A DNA stretch of 64,000 nt from Prochlorococcus sp. AG-402-P18 (GTDB taxonomy: Bacteria > Cyanobacteriota > Cyanobacteriia > PCC-6307 > Cyanobiaceae). The translations under genes were made by a program, and so were the position numbers. The notes under the pieces are model-generated. The model made no database searches. It worked only from the letters and a program-made list of their open reading frames with translations, and was not told the DNA's origin. Each line of letters starts with the position of its first letter. The stretch's first letter is position 1. Positions 24,380 to 32,187 of the stretch are shown in pieces. The stretch is from NCBI GenBank assembly GCA_003216275.1, contig QCJC01000006.1, positions 1-64,000 on the forward strand. Reading direction: 5' to 3'.

Positions 24380-25125
24380 TACCCAAATTTGTAGCCAAAA
24401 CCTCTAACGGTTTTTATATAGCTTGGAGCCGATGCATCTTCCTCTATCTTTTCTCTAATCCACCTAATGTGTACATCTACAGTTTTAGAATCTCCCACAT
24501 AATCAATCCCCCAAATTCGTTCTAAAAGCTGATCACGACTCCACACCCGCTTAGGATTCTGCAGAAACAACTCCATGATTTTGTATTCCTTTGGGGCAAG
24601 ATTTATTTCCTTATTGTTTTTAGTTACTCGGTATTCCTGTTTATATAAGGAAATATTTTTAAAGCTAAGGACTTGGGAAGAATCTTGAGTTTGATCATGA
24701 TTAGTTTCAGACCTTCTTAAAATTGCACGACACCTAGCAATTAATTCATTTAAGCCAAATGGCTTTATCAAATAATCGTCGGCTCCAACTTCTAAACCCA
24801 ATACACGGTCTGATTCGCTGTCTTTTGCACTGACAATAAGAATAGGTGTTTTTATATTGTTTTTTCGGACTCTTCTACAAAGCTCTATCCCATTCAGGTT
24901 GGGTAACATCAAGTCTAAAACAACTAAATCAAGCTTTTTGCTTGTCTCGAACTGAGAAAAAATTCTTGTCTGAGCTTCATCACCAGTCTTACAAACTTCG
25001 ACTGCATAACCTTCTGCAACAAGAGCTTCACGGAATGTTTCCCGAATGCTTTTATCGTCTTCAACAATTAAAATTCTTGACTTGGATGGATTCTTAGACA
25101 AGTGATCAACCACAAGGATGAACAA
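24379..25125 (-). CDS. phoB: phosphate-regulon response regulator PhoB
   Basis: A 248-residue OmpR-family regulator. The receiver domain has the acidic pair VEDD, phospho-acceptor Asp 71 in DLMLP and the KPF lysine. The C-terminal winged helix contains LAPKEYKIMELFLQNPKRVW, SRDQLLERIWG, VDVHIRWIREKI and RTVRGFGYK-like IKTVRGFGYKFG. It should activate pstS and related genes under phosphate stress. It appears intact although its partner phoR is broken, so another kinase or unphosphorylated activity may be used. Confidence 0.92.
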   Translation of the reverse strand: MFILVVDHLSKNPSKSRILIVEDDKSIRETFREALVAEGYAVEVCKTGDEAQTRIFSQFETSKKLDLVVLDLMLPNLNGIELCRRVRKNNIKTPILIVSAKDSESDRVLGLEVGADDYLIKPFGLNELIARCRAILRRSETNHDQTQDSSQVLSFKNISLYKQEYRVTKNNKEINLAPKEYKIMELFLQNPKRVWSRDQLLERIWGIDYVGDSKTVDVHIRWIREKIEEDASAPSYIKTVRGFGYKFG

Positions 25126-25136
25126 GCTTTGTATTA

Positions 25137-25158
25137 CATATCAATTACAGTTGATATG
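25137..25158. promoter_or_regulatory. perfect palindrome with ArsR-type half-sites next to phoB
   Basis: CATATCAA-TTACAG-TTGATATG has perfect 8-bp arms. The core ATCAA-N6-TTGAT equals the arsR-gap operator pattern, and TTGATATG is identical in both. It lies 12 bp upstream of the phoB start and 31 bp upstream of the divergent small gene, well placed for repression of either. Confidence 0.6.
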
Positions 25159-25188
25159 TCCTGATATGCCTTGATCGCCCTATCCAGT

Positions 25189-25332
25189 ATGCAAATTAAT
25201 TTTCGTAAGAAATTAATTAGAACAGTGGTTTTTACTTGCTCAATTATTTTTTGCATGGGTTATTATTTCGATCAATATCCAAACAATGAAATCCGGAAAC
25301 AGATATCAACAGATGGATTATTAATGGATTAA
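25189..25332 (+). CDS. 47-aa membrane-anchored peptide divergent from phoB
   Basis: The ATG at 25189 gives a basic start (QINFRKKLIRT), a hydrophobic helix (VVFTCSIIFCMGYYF) and a polar tail. It is directly downstream of the ArsR-like palindrome and so might be arsenic- or phosphate-regulated. No family recognised. Confidence 0.5.
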   Translation: MQINFRKKLIRTVVFTCSIIFCMGYYFDQYPNNEIRKQISTDGLLMD

Positions 25333-25428
25333 ATATAGTTATGGAGAAATAAAACGACTTAAAGATATTAGAGAAAGTATCAACTAAAATTATAAAAGTG
25401 CTAATTAATACCTCTACAAAGAAAGAAG

Positions 25429-25659
25429 ATGAGATGGCCACCGAATGCAGCTTGGACCTCAGCCGTAAAAAGAGAAGGTTATCGACATTTTGAAGTTAAA
25501 AGCTATGGAGGCAAAAAAGATGAACGGTGGGTAGAACTATTTCCAGTTAACAACAACGAAATTCTTATAAAAGTTCCATGGTCGGAATTAAAAACATACT
25601 CAAAGTGGACGAGTGGATGGCTTCAGTTGCCAAAAGATGAAGATTGCGATGGCAACTAA
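25429..25659 (+). CDS. Trp-rich protein of the TIGR02450 type
   Basis: A 76-residue protein with WTSAVKREGYRHFEVKSYGG, RWVELFPV, VPWSELK and WTSGWLQLP, the ordered conserved blocks of the small Trp-rich TIGR02450 family seen in marine cyanobacteria and proteobacteria. Six tryptophans in 76 residues. Function not established. Lies just left of repeat copy 2. Confidence 0.85.
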   Translation: MRWPPNAAWTSAVKREGYRHFEVKSYGGKKDERWVELFPVNNNEILIKVPWSELKTYSKWTSGWLQLPKDEDCDGN

Positions 25660-25798
25660 TCTTTAGAGAAAATAAAAAACAGATATTTAAGTAATTATTC
25701 CTACACGGCTGGTAGTGGTTTGTTCTTATATTTTTTGAACTTCTCAGGACAACCTTCTTTTTATACTGAGCTTTAGAAGGTTGTTTCTTTGAATAATA

Positions 25799-25986
25799 AC
25801 GTCAGTGCTCCTCCCCAGAAGCCAATCAATTGATGACCAATGCAATTGATTGCCTGACGTACATTAATACTAAAATTTCCTTTTCTTCATTTGCTTTGTA
25901 GAACCGTACGTATTAGGTAGGGAAACCGTAGATAGAATAAACTCTTTTAATTAGACATTTAAAAAGGGCCTCAGGGGACCCTTTTT
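25799..25986 (+). ncRNA. putative structured RNA inside repeat copy 2
   Basis: Same hairpin, CTCCTCCCC bulge, GGGAAAC segment and terminator as copy 1. If transcribed, the two copies would give identical RNAs, as seen for some multicopy cyanobacterial small RNAs. Confidence 0.45.
25961..25986 (+). terminator. intrinsic terminator in repeat copy 2
   Basis: Same AAAAAGGG / CCCTTTTT hairpin as in copy 1. Confidence 0.75.
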
Positions 25987-26104
25987 CTTTACCGATTCTT
26001 TGGAAGCTTCTGGATATTGGTGGCCTGGGGCCAAGTGTCTAGTAGAAAGGCTTTTGTACTCCGTTAGGGCACCTAAACGATGCAGAGGAGTTCGACTGAA
26101 TTGA

Positions 26105-26293
26105 CGCACCTATATCATTGATCCTTGTCGCATCAGACGAATAGCCCACTTATTCATTGAGAATGTTGGAGCAGGAACCAGAATTCAGTTCGCTTCTCTT
26201 AAATACTCAGGTGGAGTGTCGACCATCAATGGTGCCTCTGAGCTCAACACAGGTATCTTTGCTCTATTCGCACCTCAACGCAATCAGCCTTAA
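26105..26293 (+). pseudogene. 62-codon gene remnant inside repeat copy 2
   Basis: Identical to the start-less open stretch in copy 1, ending FALFAPQRNQP. Perfect conservation of both copies reflects the repeat as a whole and does not by itself show coding function. Confidence 0.4.
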
Positions 26294-26373
26294 TGCCCAT
26301 TGCATTTCCACTACACCTGATTAAAAATAGTAAGTTTGGGGTCTAGCTAAGATCTAATCAATAAATCAAAAAC

Positions 26374-26568
26374 ATGAATCAGTCTCCAGAGAAAGAGAAG
26401 GGAATGAGCTTTATTAAAAAAGCTGGTAAATGGGCTCCATTAGTTGGAGGAGCATGGATTGTTCTAAATATTGTTGTTCCATTAGCTCTTCTTCGTATTC
26501 CAGCAGTCCAAAAATACTTAGTAGTACTTGAGGACAAACTTCCTTTCGATATTCCAGGTATTGGTTAG
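26374..26568 (+). CDS. small membrane protein, 64 aa
   Basis: A charged start (NQSPEKEKGMSFIKKAGKW) leads into a hydrophobic helix (LVGGAWIVLNIVVPLALL) and a tail ending PFDIPGIG. The next gene begins on the base after its stop codon. Single-pass membrane protein, unknown function. Confidence 0.65.
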   Translation: MNQSPEKEKGMSFIKKAGKWAPLVGGAWIVLNIVVPLALLRIPAVQKYLVVLEDKLPFDIPGIG

Positions 26569-26745
26569 ATGGCAACAGAGCTTATTTGTTTTTCCTTGCT
26601 TGGTATTGCAGCACTGCTTCTAAATGCTGGACTCGACGCTCAAGTTCTTCCACTCTTTTGGCTAATTCTTCCATTAGTAATCAAATTAAGTTTCGACAAT
26701 ATAACCAGAAAGAAAGCTCTCCTCATCAACAAAAAAACAAAATAA
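26569..26745 (+). CDS. 58-aa hydrophobic membrane protein
   Basis: The ATG abuts the stop of the gene before. Two hydrophobic stretches (CFSLLGIAALLLNAG and VLPLFWLILPLVIKL) are followed by a basic tail (RKKALLINKKTK). Predicted two-helix hairpin. Unknown function; same operon as its neighbours. Confidence 0.6.
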   Translation: MATELICFSLLGIAALLLNAGLDAQVLPLFWLILPLVIKLSFDNITRKKALLINKKTK

Positions 26746-26777
26746 AGGCTAAGGTCGTCAAAATTAGCTGAAAAGCT

Positions 26778-26912
26778 TTGAACGAGTTACAAGCATTGAC
26801 GCTATCAGGCGCATTAGCTGTATTTGCTATCACCTGGCTATTTTTTGGTTTTGGGGATGACGATGATGATGGAGGCGGGATGATGAGACCTGTCAGGCAA
26901 AATGCAGATTAA
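26778..26912 (+). CDS. 44-aa membrane peptide of the DDDD/GGGM family, TTG start
   Basis: A TTG at 26778 gives NELQALTLSGALAVFAITWL, then GFGDDDDDGGGMMRPVRQ. No ATG is available in frame. The Asp run, GGGMM and basic tail match 15621-15797 and 18230-18406. Lies 32 bp after the hydrophobic gene, so it is probably the third gene of the operon. Confidence 0.6.
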   Translation: MNELQALTLSGALAVFAITWLFFGFGDDDDDGGGMMRPVRQNAD

Positions 26913-27041
26913 AATCAGTTGCGAATAAGAAAGAGAAAAGCCTCAATCTAAAAGAAGACAATTCAAAAGATATTTTTACAAGTCCTAAAGCTAATCAAGC
27001 TTCTGATCAAGCATTAGCGCATGTAATGAGAGCATGGGTAT

Positions 27042-27287
27042 ATGACAAATTTTCTAATCAAATTAGTTTTATTCGTATTCATTGTCTTCTCTGGATTGAA
27101 CAGTGCTGAGGCTGTAATACAAGGCTGGGTCCCACCAGAGGATTATGGAGAAGGTGACTCATATGAAATGGGAATGGAGTCCGATGAAGAAGCAGTAGGA
27201 ACGGATTCACAAACTGAAGAGTTGAGTATGGAAGATATTTTTGGGGATGAACAAGTTTTTCCGTTTCCACCTGGTCTAGGCAATTAA
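27042..27287 (+). CDS. secreted acidic protein with FPF-x-PG ending, 81 aa
   Basis: A signal peptide (FLIKLVLFVFIVFSGLNSAEA) precedes an acidic mature chain with many Glu and Asp and the ending FGDEQVFPFPPGLGN. It shares layout and ending with 16817-17077. Exported to the periplasm or lumen; function unknown. Confidence 0.7.
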   Translation: MTNFLIKLVLFVFIVFSGLNSAEAVIQGWVPPEDYGEGDSYEMGMESDEEAVGTDSQTEELSMEDIFGDEQVFPFPPGLGN

Positions 27288-27357
27288 TCAAAAGGCAAAC
27301 ATTCGCTTTAGTAAGGTAGAAACAGATAACTATCTAACTTTTAAGTTTGTTGAACTA

Positions 27358-27768
27358 ATGGCAGCTATAAAAAAAGACTCAGAGCCTCTAGATAACTTAT
27401 CCAGTCAAGAGATAGAGGATATTGTCAGATCAAACGAAATCTTGGATCAAGAAAATGAAAGACTAATCAAAGAAGAAGAAATAGAGGCACAAAGATTCTC
27501 AAAGACAAAATCTACAAAAAGATTGCTTAGACGATTAAGAAGATCTCCACTTGAAGTGATAAATCGATCACTCTTTTTTGTATTCATTGGTAGTTTTATA
27601 TTCTCCTTTGTCTCTGTTTACTCAATCAACAAATTGTGGTTTATCTTTTATGTCATCAGTGCCTTCTCATGTGTTTTATACACTCCCAATAGACAAGCCC
27701 TAAAAGAACTAATTGCAGCATGGCCAAATATCGAAGATCTTTTAAAAAAAAGAAGTCTATGGAAATAA
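27358..27768 (+). CDS. membrane protein with N-terminal coiled coil, 136 aa
   Basis: The first 55 residues are highly charged and coiled-coil-like (EIEDIVRSNEILDQENERLI). A basic linker (KSTKRLLRRLRRSPLE) leads into two hydrophobic helices (about 72-90 and 93-112) and a soluble C-terminal helix. Resembles cyanobacterial hypothetical membrane proteins; function unknown. Confidence 0.7.
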   Translation: MAAIKKDSEPLDNLSSQEIEDIVRSNEILDQENERLIKEEEIEAQRFSKTKSTKRLLRRLRRSPLEVINRSLFFVFIGSFIFSFVSVYSINKLWFIFYVISAFSCVLYTPNRQALKELIAAWPNIEDLLKKRSLWK

Positions 27769-27855
27769 ATTATTGAAACTTGTAGGCCATTGATTTGAAA
27801 ATTATTTCTTGAGGTATGTCTGATCTATCCTAAATTCATAATTGATTAAAAGGTA

Positions 27856-28197
27856 ATGGATAAGAAAGGAGCCAAAGGGTACTGGATCTCAACTGCAAAG
27901 GTTATTAATCAAGAATTATTTAATGAATATGTCGAAAAAGTTGGGCCATGGCTCAAAGAAAATGGTGGGGAGGTATTTGCGAAAGATACAGACCCAATAG
28001 GAAAAGAAAAAACAGAAGATTCAAACCTAGCCGTCATTTGTGAATTTCCATCAATGCGAATAGCAGTAGAAGCTTATGAATCCAGTGAATATCAAGAGCT
28101 ATCAAAGCTACGTACAGCCGCGACAGTTAATTCTACTTTCACAATCATGGAGGGAATGGACGAGGCGACAAAACTTAGAAGAGCAATGGGAATGTAG
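27856..28197 (+). CDS. DUF1330-family protein, 113 aa
   Basis: A ferredoxin-like dimeric barrel protein by family. Visible are GYWISTAKVINQELFNEYV at the start, EFPSMRIAVEAYESSEYQEL in the middle, and a terminal TFTIMEGMDE-like strand. DUF1330 proteins are small and soluble, with no firm enzymatic role. Complete and single. Confidence 0.82.
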   Translation: MDKKGAKGYWISTAKVINQELFNEYVEKVGPWLKENGGEVFAKDTDPIGKEKTEDSNLAVICEFPSMRIAVEAYESSEYQELSKLRTAATVNSTFTIMEGMDEATKLRRAMGM

Positions 28198-28290
28198 ATA
28201 ATGGCATCAGCCACTTCACCATTCATTTCACATGGATGGATGAATTGATCTAATTCCTTACCGCATTAAAACCCAAGGAGGCATATTTTG

Positions 28291-29139
28291 ATGAGTACTC
28301 AAAATAGAAGTGACGATCGAGAGCTGGTAAGGAAAAACCTTGAATTAATTATTAGTTCCAGCAACTACCAATTAGCCCATGAAGATAGAGACTTACTCAA
28401 TAGTGATGAAATGAGAGGAGTACGAATGCTCCTGGAAATCAGTAAACCAGAAAAAATCCTAGAAGAACAAAATATTTTATCAACCATCATCGTCTTTGGA
28501 GGAGCGAGCCTTACCGATAAAAGCTCTATAGATAACAGATTTGAACTAGCGAAGAACTCTCTTACCAAAGATCCGAGCTCATCTAATTTACAGAGAGAAA
28601 TAACACGTCTAAAGAATTTACAATCGATATCTCATTACTACGATTCGGCCAGAGAATTCGCAAGGATTGTCTCCAGACAAAACCAAAAAGAACACTGCAA
28701 TTCACATGTAATTGTCACTGGTGGCGGCCCAGGGATTATGGAGGCTGCCAATCGAGGTGCTTTTGATGCCGACTGTAAATCCATAGGTTTAAATATAAGT
28801 CTCCCAAACGAACAACATCCCAATTCATATATCACGCCTGGACTTTGCTTTAAATTTAATTATTTTGCCTTACGAAAATTTCATTTTGTAATGAGATCAG
28901 TTGCAGCAGTGTTTTTTCCAGGTGGATTTGGAACATTTGATGAACTATTTGAATTACTGACTCTTCGTCAAACTGGAATGAAAAATCAAATTCCAATAAT
29001 TCTATTTGGTCGAGATTATTGGTCGAAAGTTATCAACTTTCAATTCCTTTCAGACCACGGACTTATCTCAGATGATCACATGAATCTCTTTCAATACGCC
29101 GATAGTCCTTCAGAAGCATGGGACATTATCAAACAATAG
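28291..29139 (+). CDS. LOG-family (TIGR00730-type) nucleoside phosphoribohydrolase-like protein
   Basis: I start at the ATG at 28291, which has a perfect AAGGAGG nine bases upstream, not at the TTG one codon earlier. The 282-residue protein has VTGGGPGIMEAANRGAFDA and PGGFGTFDELFELLTLRQTG, the two signature motifs of LOG/lysine-decarboxylase-like proteins. These release bases from nucleotides such as cytokinin precursors or AMP. An N-terminal extension of about 60 residues is longer than in minimal LOG proteins. The next gene follows after 15 bp. Confidence 0.88.
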   Translation: MSTQNRSDDRELVRKNLELIISSSNYQLAHEDRDLLNSDEMRGVRMLLEISKPEKILEEQNILSTIIVFGGASLTDKSSIDNRFELAKNSLTKDPSSSNLQREITRLKNLQSISHYYDSAREFARIVSRQNQKEHCNSHVIVTGGGPGIMEAANRGAFDADCKSIGLNISLPNEQHPNSYITPGLCFKFNYFALRKFHFVMRSVAAVFFPGGFGTFDELFELLTLRQTGMKNQIPIILFGRDYWSKVINFQFLSDHGLISDDHMNLFQYADSPSEAWDIIKQ

Positions 29140-29154
29140 ACTTATCATCTGAAA

Positions 29155-29436
29155 ATGGATTGGAAAACATCACTAGATTGGTATTGCTCAGGCAATAATC
29201 TCGAGAAAGAGGATCTTGACCTTTTAGAACAACATTATCAAGAGGTAATCAATGAAATAGATACGAATCTCTCCCTTGAACTAGCTCCAAAACATATTTG
29301 TAATCAAACCAATATTCCAGAGGGAAGTTCTTGGTTTACAACAGTAGCAGTTGTACTTGATAGGTTAAATCCTGTTAAGACTGGCAAGCCAAGAAGTTTA
29401 ATCGTTGATCAATTAAGAAGAAAGCAAAGCAGTTAA
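29155..29436 (+). CDS. APKHIC/EGSSW-family protein, 93 aa
   Basis: An acidic helical N-terminal half is followed by LELAPKHICNQTNIPEGSSW and AVVLDRLNPVKTGKPRS. Two paralogs occur at 41323-41625 (close) and 32463-32771 (diverged). The Cys in HIC and the Trp in SSW look conserved. Soluble; function unknown. Its 3' end overlaps the convergent MAPEG gene by 24 bp. Confidence 0.7.
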   Translation: MDWKTSLDWYCSGNNLEKEDLDLLEQHYQEVINEIDTNLSLELAPKHICNQTNIPEGSSWFTTVAVVLDRLNPVKTGKPRSLIVDQLRRKQSS

Positions 29437-29823
29437 GCCCTCTTTATATAAAAGAGTTGAACATAAAAGCCCCGATGCCCAACAAAGTCCTCGAGCAGGA
29501 GGAATATCACCGACATAAGCACCGATATAAATAAACCTCACGAATGGGTGAACCCAAGCAGCTATCACTGCTGCAGGAGAGACAACACCGCAAATCAGAC
29601 ATAGTAAACACGCAGGAGCGTGAAGAGTTATGCTCTCCCAGCAATTTTGATGACACCAAACAGCTCTTTTGCCAAAATCAGGGAGCTCATCAAATAAAGC
29701 TCTTGGAGCGCTCATATTCTCGGCCGAATATCCAGCTTTGACTCGGCCATAAGTTAGTGGCCCAATTGAAAGCAGAACAACAACGGCAGACAGGCAAAGG
29801 CTCCAAGCAAAAGCTGTTTCCAT
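29413..29823 (-). CDS. MAPEG-family membrane protein, 136 aa
   Basis: Four hydrophobic helices with the MAPEG-type pattern: a polar loop with RALFDELPDFGKRAVWCHQN after helix 1, a helix starting NCWESITLHAPACLLCLI, and a WVHPFVRFIYIGAYVGDI helix. Family members include glutathione- and eicosanoid-linked enzymes; many bacterial ones are uncharacterised. Base composition is noticeably richer in G and C than neighbouring genes, which may point to transfer or strong constraint. Confidence 0.8.
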   Translation of the reverse strand: METAFAWSLCLSAVVVLLSIGPLTYGRVKAGYSAENMSAPRALFDELPDFGKRAVWCHQNCWESITLHAPACLLCLICGVVSPAAVIAAWVHPFVRFIYIGAYVGDIPPARGLCWASGLLCSTLLYKEGLTALLSS

Positions 29824-30033
29824 GGAATAAATAACTATATCTCGAGCCTAAGTGAGGCAGAGGCAAAATGAGGATTAAAGATTGGGTTTAAATTGATAAG
29901 CCCAAAAGCTCATTCAAATAAAATTTTCAAAAAGAAGATAAAAACACAATAATTAGTTAATAAGCTTGTTATTCTCTAGAAGTCATAAAGAGTTCTGCTC
30001 GACTAAATCATCCATTATTAAAGTAATCCAACC

Positions 30034-30198
30034 ATGGACTGGAATTCTGCAAAAAAACATTGTAATGAGAGAAACTGGCAATGGTCATTGGAATTAATCA
30101 ATCAGGCACAAAAGGAGATGGAAGAATTAGAAACGAAACTAAAAAAATGTGAGGATCAGCAGAAAGCTAATCGTTTATATAACGCCTGTAATTACTAA
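30034..30198 (+). CDS. 54-aa charged helical protein
   Basis: The ATG at 30034 gives an aromatic start (DWNSAKKHCNERNWQWSLEL) followed by a coiled-coil-like stretch (QKEMEELETKLKKCEDQQ). Its stop overlaps the start of the next gene as TAATG, so the pair is translationally coupled. Confidence 0.65.
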   Translation: MDWNSAKKHCNERNWQWSLELINQAQKEMEELETKLKKCEDQQKANRLYNACNY

Positions 30199-30404
30199 TG
30201 GAAGAAATGAGCTCAACAATAGTTCCATTGGGTTCACTTGCACTTTTATTTGCTGTGATATCAATCCTTGTGTTCCTTAGGAAAGCAAGGATCGCAAGAC
30301 AAGCTGATGAATCAATAAAAAATAGAATGGAGGCAAAAAGAAATGAAAAGACCGAATCGCTTGAAGAACAAAAAAAACGTTTAGAACTTTTGCTTAGAAA
30401 ATAA
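30198..30404 (+). CDS. membrane-anchored coiled-coil protein, 68 aa
   Basis: An N-terminal helix (VPLGSLALLFAVISILVFL) is followed by a long charged coiled coil (MEAKRNEKTESLEEQKKRLE). Coupled to the gene upstream. Same layout, though little sequence identity, as the protein at 41102-41293. Possible interaction partner of its coiled-coil neighbour. Confidence 0.65.
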   Translation: MEEMSSTIVPLGSLALLFAVISILVFLRKARIARQADESIKNRMEAKRNEKTESLEEQKKRLELLLRK

Positions 30405-30416
30405 AAAGATACTTAC

Positions 30417-30677
30417 TTACAAATTATCGTCGCTTATTTTGCCAATTCTTTTGATCGGATTAGACCCGTCTCTATGATTTGCTGGATCAAATGGGAAATT
30501 TGTATCTGGGCCTAAAAGATCATCAATACTTTTTGTATCCATTGAGACTTTATCATTTTCAATAACAACATCACTTATCATTAACAGCGGCTTTGCTTCA
30601 ACTGACTGTAAGCAAACACTCATTACTAAAAATAGGGAAAGAAATAATCCAAACCAAGTTTTTATAACACTTTTCAT
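30417..30677 (-). CDS. secreted protein, diverged FPF family, 86 aa
   Basis: A signal peptide (FGLFLSLFLVMSVCLQSVEA, cleavage near residue 28) precedes an acidic chain with IDDLLGPDTNFPFDPANH. The acidic-NFPF-P segment corresponds to the FPF-x-PG endings at 16817 and 27042, but here a further 20 residues follow. Convergent with the coiled-coil pair. Confidence 0.65.
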   Translation of the reverse strand: MKSVIKTWFGLFLSLFLVMSVCLQSVEAKPLLMISDVVIENDKVSMDTKSIDDLLGPDTNFPFDPANHRDGSNPIKRIGKISDDNL

Positions 30678-30738
30678 TGAGAAGTAAAAGATTAACTATT
30701 TGCTCAAGGAAAGTATATTTCCTTATGCCTTTCAACTA

Positions 30739-30900
30739 CTAGTCCTCAAAGATAAGACATGCAGGTGAGGAAGGATTTAAAGCACACTCTCTTTCCCAGT
30801 ATGAAGCGATCGCTGTCATTCCTCTTTTGACTGCCTCGTGTTTTCCACCTATGTCACCCATATTTTCTCTGGGGACACTAAATGAAGTTTGAAGTTTCAT
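30739..30900 (-). CDS. 53-aa soluble protein
   Basis: The ATG at 30900 opens KLQTSFSVPRENMGDIGGKH, then GMTAIASYWERECALNPSSP and CLIFED. Two cysteines near the end could pair. The well-balanced composition suggests a real conserved small protein. Function unknown. Confidence 0.6.
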   Translation of the reverse strand: MKLQTSFSVPRENMGDIGGKHEAVKRGMTAIASYWERECALNPSSPACLIFED

Positions 30901-31393
30901 AGTTTTCCTCTTCAATTATTATTCGGTATAAACCATCAATAAGCCCTATTGCAAGTGCATTTATCCTTATCTTTCTTTTAAATTATATTAAAAGCATCAT
31001 TTATTATGTTATCAATCTCGAAAAACCGATTTATACATTTAATAAGTGCCTTATCCAGAAAAAAATTATGAACACAACTAAAGATACATTCCAGTGACTT
31101 CATCAATAATGACTTTAGGCATCATTTACAGGAATCTCAGTTTGGTAGCACAGCACAACCCTTAAAGAAGGCAATAAGGTACTTGAAGAAAGCCAAACAA
31201 AGAACTAAAGACTACAACTTTCCCTAGGCATAGAGATCAAGGAATTTTTAGAAAAAGGCTTATTATATTTAATAAAAAACTCCTCCAAATAAATGGAGAA
31301 GTTAAGAAAAACATTCTTCAGACCAACTTACAGATACTTCTTATTAAGGGGAGCCTTAACCCTTTGCGGGAGACAAAGCCTTAAGTTCCTCTT

Positions 31394-31600
31394 TTATCTC
31401 ATTTTGACGTCATCAAGAACTTTAGTAAGATCTTGATAGCTCTCTTCAAGTCTTTTTCTCGAGTCCTCGATGTTGTCGAGTTCCTCTTGACGTTGATTAC
31501 GCTTAAGCTTTTCAAGCTGGCTATCAGAAATCACATAAACAGTTCTGGAAGGCGCAATTAAAGAATCGGAGAAAAGAGTGTCGAAGAGTGAAGTGTTCAT
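31394..31600 (-). CDS. coiled-coil protein, 68 aa
   Basis: I prefer the ATG at 31600 (MNTSLFDTLFSDSLIAPSRT), which gives a conserved-looking start; a start 11 codons earlier is possible. The C-terminal half is a charged helix (NQRQEELDNIEDSRKRLEES). Probably cytoplasmic. Unknown function. Confidence 0.6.
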   Translation of the reverse strand: MNTSLFDTLFSDSLIAPSRTVYVISDSQLEKLKRNQRQEELDNIEDSRKRLEESYQDLTKVLDDVKMR

Positions 31601-31770
31601 ACCTTTTCTTTCGGAGTACAAACTCTGTCCCAAATGAATTTAGTTAGGGATGGGGCATACCGTAGAATTTGATTCGGTAAATACACTCACTTCGCTTGCT
31701 AATACTTAAAAGTTAGGTATACCGACATCGGAACTTTTAAAAAACATCACTTGAAAGAGACAACAAAATA

Positions 31771-31929
31771 ATGGCTACATATTCCCTCCTACTTGGAATC
31801 CTCGTGATAATCATTTCGTGGAAGTTCTACAATGACTGGACCTCTGGTCTGGCAGGATTTATTTATGGAGGCATCTTATTTTGGAGTATCAAATTATTTG
31901 TTGAACTCATTAAAACTTTATTTGGATAA
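31771..31929 (+). CDS. 52-aa two-helix membrane protein
   Basis: The ATG at 31771 gives two hydrophobic segments (YSLLLGILVIIISW and GFIYGGILFWSIKLFVELI) joined by a short polar loop (KFYNDWTSG). Predicted helical hairpin in the membrane. Unknown function. Confidence 0.6.
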   Translation: MATYSLLLGILVIIISWKFYNDWTSGLAGFIYGGILFWSIKLFVELIKTLFG

Positions 31930-31950
31930 AAAATAATTTCTCTATTGAAA

Positions 31951-32106
31951 CTAAATAAAACTACTGAAACCATGTTTTAAACCCCAAAAGATAGTTACCA
32001 AAATTGCTGACAAAGGTAGTGCAATGGCAAGTGTGATATTGACTGTTCTAAAAATCTTCCCAACTCCATTACTCGTATCTTTAGAGGGATCTACGATAAG
32101 TGGCAT
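31951..32106 (-). CDS. 51-aa membrane protein
   Basis: The ATG at 32106 gives a polar start (PLIVDPSKDTSNGVGKIFRT) and one hydrophobic helix (ITLAIALPLSAILVTIFWGL). Single-pass, unknown function. Convergent with the gene on its left. Confidence 0.55.
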   Translation of the reverse strand: MPLIVDPSKDTSNGVGKIFRTVNITLAIALPLSAILVTIFWGLKHGFSSFI

Positions 32107-32187
32107 AGCGGATACGTATTTTTTTCATTTATAGGCGCAATTTCCCTTCAATTGGTTAGATTGTCGTAATTATCGAGATAGTCTCTC

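Larger units (their letters stand above)
25687..26345. repeat. 659-bp perfect direct repeat, copy 2
   Basis: Visually identical to 13132-13790, in the same orientation, offset by 12555 bases. The hairpin lies at 25799-25860, the terminator at 25961-25986 and the start-less open stretch at 26105-26293. Flanks differ from copy 1 immediately. Confidence 0.95.

Noticed and set aside
13132-26345. Idea that the 659-bp repeats are insertion sequences
   Set aside because: No terminal inverted repeats, target-site duplication or transposase frame can be seen.
26913-27100. Open plus-strand stretch of about 60 codons overlapping the signal-peptide gene at 27042
   Set aside because: No start codon, and it overlaps a well-supported gene in another frame.
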